Shown here piece by piece: positions 62,021 to 64,000 of a stretch of 64,000 bases of DNA. Both the position numbers and the translations under genes were made by a program. The number at the start of each line of letters is the position of its first letter. Position 1 is the stretch's first letter. Source of the stretch: Streptomyces sp. TLI_235 (GTDB lineage: Bacteria > Actinomycetota > Actinomycetes > Streptomycetales > Streptomycetaceae); NCBI GenBank assembly GCA_002300355.1, contig NSGV01000001.1, positions 3,596,001 to 3,660,000 of the forward strand, in the 5' to 3' direction. The notes beneath the pieces were generated by a model that was given only the letters and a program-made list of their open reading frames with translations, had not been told where the DNA came from and searched no databases.

Positions 62021-62497
62021 GTGCGCGGCAGAACGACCGGTGCCCGGGCCGCCGTGCTGTACGCGGTGCTGCTCGGCCTCTTCCTGATGCACGGCAACCC
62101 CGCCTCGGCGGCCGGGTCCTGCCACGGGGACGGCCGCCCGGGCCGGCCCGCCGCCTCGGCACACGCCGCCATGCCCGCACCCTCGATGCGCCCGGTCCCG
62201 ATGCGCCCGGTCCCGATGCCGGCCGTCCCGACGCACCGCACCGGCTCGGCCGGGCCGACCACCGGGGGACCGGCCGTCCGGGCCGCGCAGCCGTACGGCA
62301 CCGCCTGGCACTGCGTCTCCACCCAGGCCCGGGGCGGCGCCCCGCTGCCGGCACCGGGTCCGGCGCCGCTGGCCGGGGACGGCGCGATCGCCGACCCGGG
62401 CGGCCCGGGAGCCCTTCCCGCTGCCGGGGCGAGCGGGCGTGCCCCGCCGGCGGGCGGGCGCGGCCTCCTGCTGAAGGTGTGCGTGGCGCGGAGGTGA
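62021..62497 (+). CDS. DUF6153-like small exported protein, Met/Pro-rich
   Basis: This 158-residue protein has a basic start, one hydrophobic helix (AAVLYAVLLGLFLMHG) and a cleavage-like ASAAG. The mature part has SCHGDG, repeats of MRPVPMRPVPMPAVP, WHCVSTQ and a final KVCVARR, so three Cys and many Met are available for metal binding. The LLGLFLMHG signature and the Cys pattern recall DUF6153 proteins, often found beside copper lipoproteins. GTG 62021 follows AAGGGGG. It is followed by a His/Met-rich lipoprotein gene. Confidence 0.7.
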   Translation: MRGRTTGARAAVLYAVLLGLFLMHGNPASAAGSCHGDGRPGRPAASAHAAMPAPSMRPVPMRPVPMPAVPTHRTGSAGPTTGGPAVRAAQPYGTAWHCVSTQARGGAPLPAPGPAPLAGDGAIADPGGPGALPAAGASGRAPPAGGRGLLLKVCVARR

Positions 62498-62588
62498 GCA
62501 CGCCACCCGGCTCCCCCGTGGGGCCGGGCGCCGCCGCACGCCTTCCCGCGGCCCCCGTCGAGGGGCCCGTACACCTCGGAGCACACCT

Positions 62589-63491
62589 GTGAGCACGAAG
62601 AACCGCCGTACCCGCGTCCTCGCCGCGGCCCTCCTGGCACTGGCCCTGACCGGCTGCGGCTCGGCGGCGAGCGGCGACGGCATGTCCGGCATGCACCACG
62701 GCTCGGACGGCCACACCCACAGCCACGCCACCGCCTCCGCCTCCGGCTCCGCGCACGCCGGCGCCGACCACACCTCGGTCGGCGACGGCCTCGGGGCCGA
62801 GCAGGGCGGCTACCGGCTGGACCTGGCCGTCGCTCAGCTGCCCGCCGGAGCCCCCGCCGAACTCCGGTTCGGTGTGACCGGCCCGGACGGCGGCCGGCTG
62901 ACCGCCTTCCGGCCCGAGCAGACCAAGCCGATGCACTTCTACGCGATCCGCTCGGACCTCACCGGATTCCAGCACCTGCACCCCACGATGGCCGCCGACG
63001 GCACCTGGACGGCGCCGCTGGCCGCGCTGCCGCCCGGCAGCTGGCGGGTCTACGCCTCGTTCGTCCCGGACGCCGGGGCCGGTGCGGGGACGGACCTGGT
63101 GCTCAGCCGCCCGCTGACGGTGCCCGGCACCGCCGCGGACACCCCGCTGCCTCCCGCCGCCGCCACGGCCGCCGTCGACGGCTACACCCTCACCGTCTCC
63201 GGCGCGCTGACCGCCGGCACGGCCGCCGAACTCAGGGTCACGGTGAGCAGGGACGGCCGGCCCGTCACCGACCTGCAGCCCTACCTCGGCACCTTCGCCC
63301 ACCTGACCGCCTTCCACGCCGGTGATCAGGCCTTCGCCCACCTGCACCCGCAGGCGGCCGAGGGCGCGGCCGGGGGCCCCGAGCTGACCTTCCACGCCGA
63401 GCTGCCGAAGCCCGGTGACTGGCGGCTCCACCTGCAGTTCCAGACCGGCGGCACGCTGCACACCGCCTCCCTCACGCTGCACGCGGCCTGA
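62589..63491 (+). CDS. His/Met-rich lipoprotein, possible copper-binding protein
   Basis: This 300-residue lipoprotein has lipobox LTGC (Cys23) followed by a metal-binding stretch (MSGMHHGSDGHTHSHAT). It has two beta domains, with MHFYAIRSDLTGFQHLHPTM in the first and LGTFAHLTAFHAGDQAFAHLHPQA in the second. His pairs recur in an F-x-H-L-H-P motif, as in periplasmic copper-binding domains. It is probably co-expressed with the DUF6153-like gene 91 bases upstream. A role in copper or another metal is inferred. Confidence 0.78.
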   Translation: MSTKNRRTRVLAAALLALALTGCGSAASGDGMSGMHHGSDGHTHSHATASASGSAHAGADHTSVGDGLGAEQGGYRLDLAVAQLPAGAPAELRFGVTGPDGGRLTAFRPEQTKPMHFYAIRSDLTGFQHLHPTMAADGTWTAPLAALPPGSWRVYASFVPDAGAGAGTDLVLSRPLTVPGTAADTPLPPAAATAAVDGYTLTVSGALTAGTAAELRVTVSRDGRPVTDLQPYLGTFAHLTAFHAGDQAFAHLHPQAAEGAAGGPELTFHAELPKPGDWRLHLQFQTGGTLHTASLTLHAA

Positions 63492-63497
63492 GCCCCG

Positions 63498-63548
63498 CCC
63501 GGGAGGGGGCGGACACCGCGTCCCCTCCCGGACCCGCCCCCTCCCGGG
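63498..63548 (+). terminator. Hairpin terminator after the His/Met-rich lipoprotein gene
   Basis: CCCGGGAGGGGGCGG (63498-63512) pairs perfectly with 63534-63548, seven bases after the stop. Confidence 0.8.
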
Positions 63549-63577
63549 GCCGCGGCGCGGTAGGCGAAGATGGACCG

Positions 63578-64000
63578 GTGACCGCCACCCCGCGCCCCCG
63601 CCTGATCGCCACCGACCTGGACGGCACCCTGCTGTGCAGCGGCGGCACCGTCTCCGACCGGACGGCGGCGGCGCTCGCCGCGGCCGAGCGGGCCGGCCTG
63701 CAGGTGGTCTTCGTGACCGGCCGGCCGCCGCGCTGGATGGCACAGCTCAGCGGGCACATCGGCGGCCACGGGGTGGCCATCTGCTCCAACGGCGGCGCGG
63801 TCGTCGACGTGCGGCGGGGCGAACTGCTGGAGACCTTCTCGCTCGGGGCCGAGGAGGCCCTGGCGGTGGTCCGCGCGCTGCGCGAGCGGCTGCCCGGCAC
63901 CGCGTTCGCCTTCGAGTTCCCTGGCGGCTTCGCACGGGAGCCCGAGTACACCCTGGTGATGTGGGAGTCCGACAAGGAGCACCCCGTCGCGGACGCCGAG
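63578..64000 (+). CDS. Cof-type HAD family phosphatase, N-terminal part (3' end outside window)
   Basis: The open frame starts at GTG 63578 and runs off the window. The 141 residues shown start [21 protein letters not shown] (HAD motif I with nucleophile and acid Asp), then VVFVTGRPPRWMAQL (motif II) and AICSNGGAVVDVR. They then enter the C2 cap. It is a soluble phosphatase similar in layout to the protein at 37652-38476 but distinct. The substrate is unknown. Confidence 0.88.
   Translation, partial: MTATPRPRLIATDLDGTLLCSGGTVSDRTAAALAAAERAGLQVVFVTGRPPRWMAQLSGHIGGHGVAICSNGGAVVDVRRGELLETFSLGAEEALAVVRALRERLPGTAFAFEFPGGFAREPEYTLVMWESDKEHPVADAE

Noticed and set aside
58830..63743. A 1637-codon open frame on the minus strand
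   Set aside because: It is antisense to several well-supported genes, has Arg/Pro/Gly-rich text without motifs, and owes its length to GC-rich third positions.

Overview
The window is high-GC actinomycete chromosome, almost certainly Streptomycetaceae (Streptomyces or, by gene content and local order, possibly Kitasatospora). The main reasons are a near-identical 68-residue BldC regulator, NAD-dependent valine dehydrogenase, DUF3073 and DUF5302 proteins, frequent GTG/TTG starts, strong G+C-rich hairpin terminators and many secreted proteins. It looks like conserved core chromosome not far from oriC: it carries a perfect ParB-binding parS site inside a gene (17954-17967) and a cluster of DnaA boxes between pheA and serS (35770-36150). 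No prophage, transposase, CRISPR array or rRNA was seen.

Layout. 1-8405: 3' end of the helicase gene hrpA, tRNA-Asp, bldC, valine dehydrogenase, a DUF3073 gene and purM/purF separated by a long intergenic hairpin. 8624-11577: a degenerate diacylglycerol-kinase-like gene, purA and a GNAT acetyltransferase. 11664-14243: an island of a DUF350 membrane protein, a cysteine-containing lipoprotein coupled to a glutathionylspermidine-synthase-like ATP-grasp enzyme, and a LURP-one/Tubby-like protein. 14374-24857: a GlxA-type regulator coupled to a cysteine hydrolase, an aminoglycoside-phosphotransferase-like kinase, an NHL-repeat thioredoxin (host of parS), M18 aminopeptidase, a FadE5-type acyl-CoA dehydrogenase, an SseB-like protein, pirin and a PP2C-like phosphatase. 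25006-29489: small proteins, a TetR regulator with alpha/beta hydrolase, amidase and a RsbW-like ATPase.

29717-34650 is a copper-handling operon (membrane protein, YcnI, Sco, PCuAC, CopC-CopD fusion). 34792-38476 holds pheA, the DnaA-box cluster, serS and a HAD phosphatase. 38528-46283 holds an LCP cell-wall ligase, a GntR/FCD regulator, an MFS exporter and a four-gene double ABC-2 transporter. 46422-49990 is a run of four overlapping, mutually related single-pass membrane proteins of unknown function, preceded by a polytopic membrane protein and an F420-type oxidoreductase. 52762-60907 contains two large secreted proteins built from the same ~120-residue repeat. Between them lie a small barrel protein, a double HD-GYP/LuxR regulator and an ECF sigma/anti-sigma pair broken by three apparent single-base losses. 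61158-63491 holds three secreted proteins, two of them Met/His-rich and possibly metal-related. The window ends inside a second Cof-type HAD phosphatase.

Themes: purine synthesis (purM, purF, purA), aromatic amino-acid synthesis and serine tRNA charging, envelope stress and copper homeostasis, and chromosome replication/segregation sites. The most novel-looking parts are the DUF350/ATP-grasp/lipoprotein island, the four-paralogue membrane cluster, the DnaA-box cluster and the parS-in-gene site. Assignments rest on motif recognition and remembered family sequences; no database search was possible.
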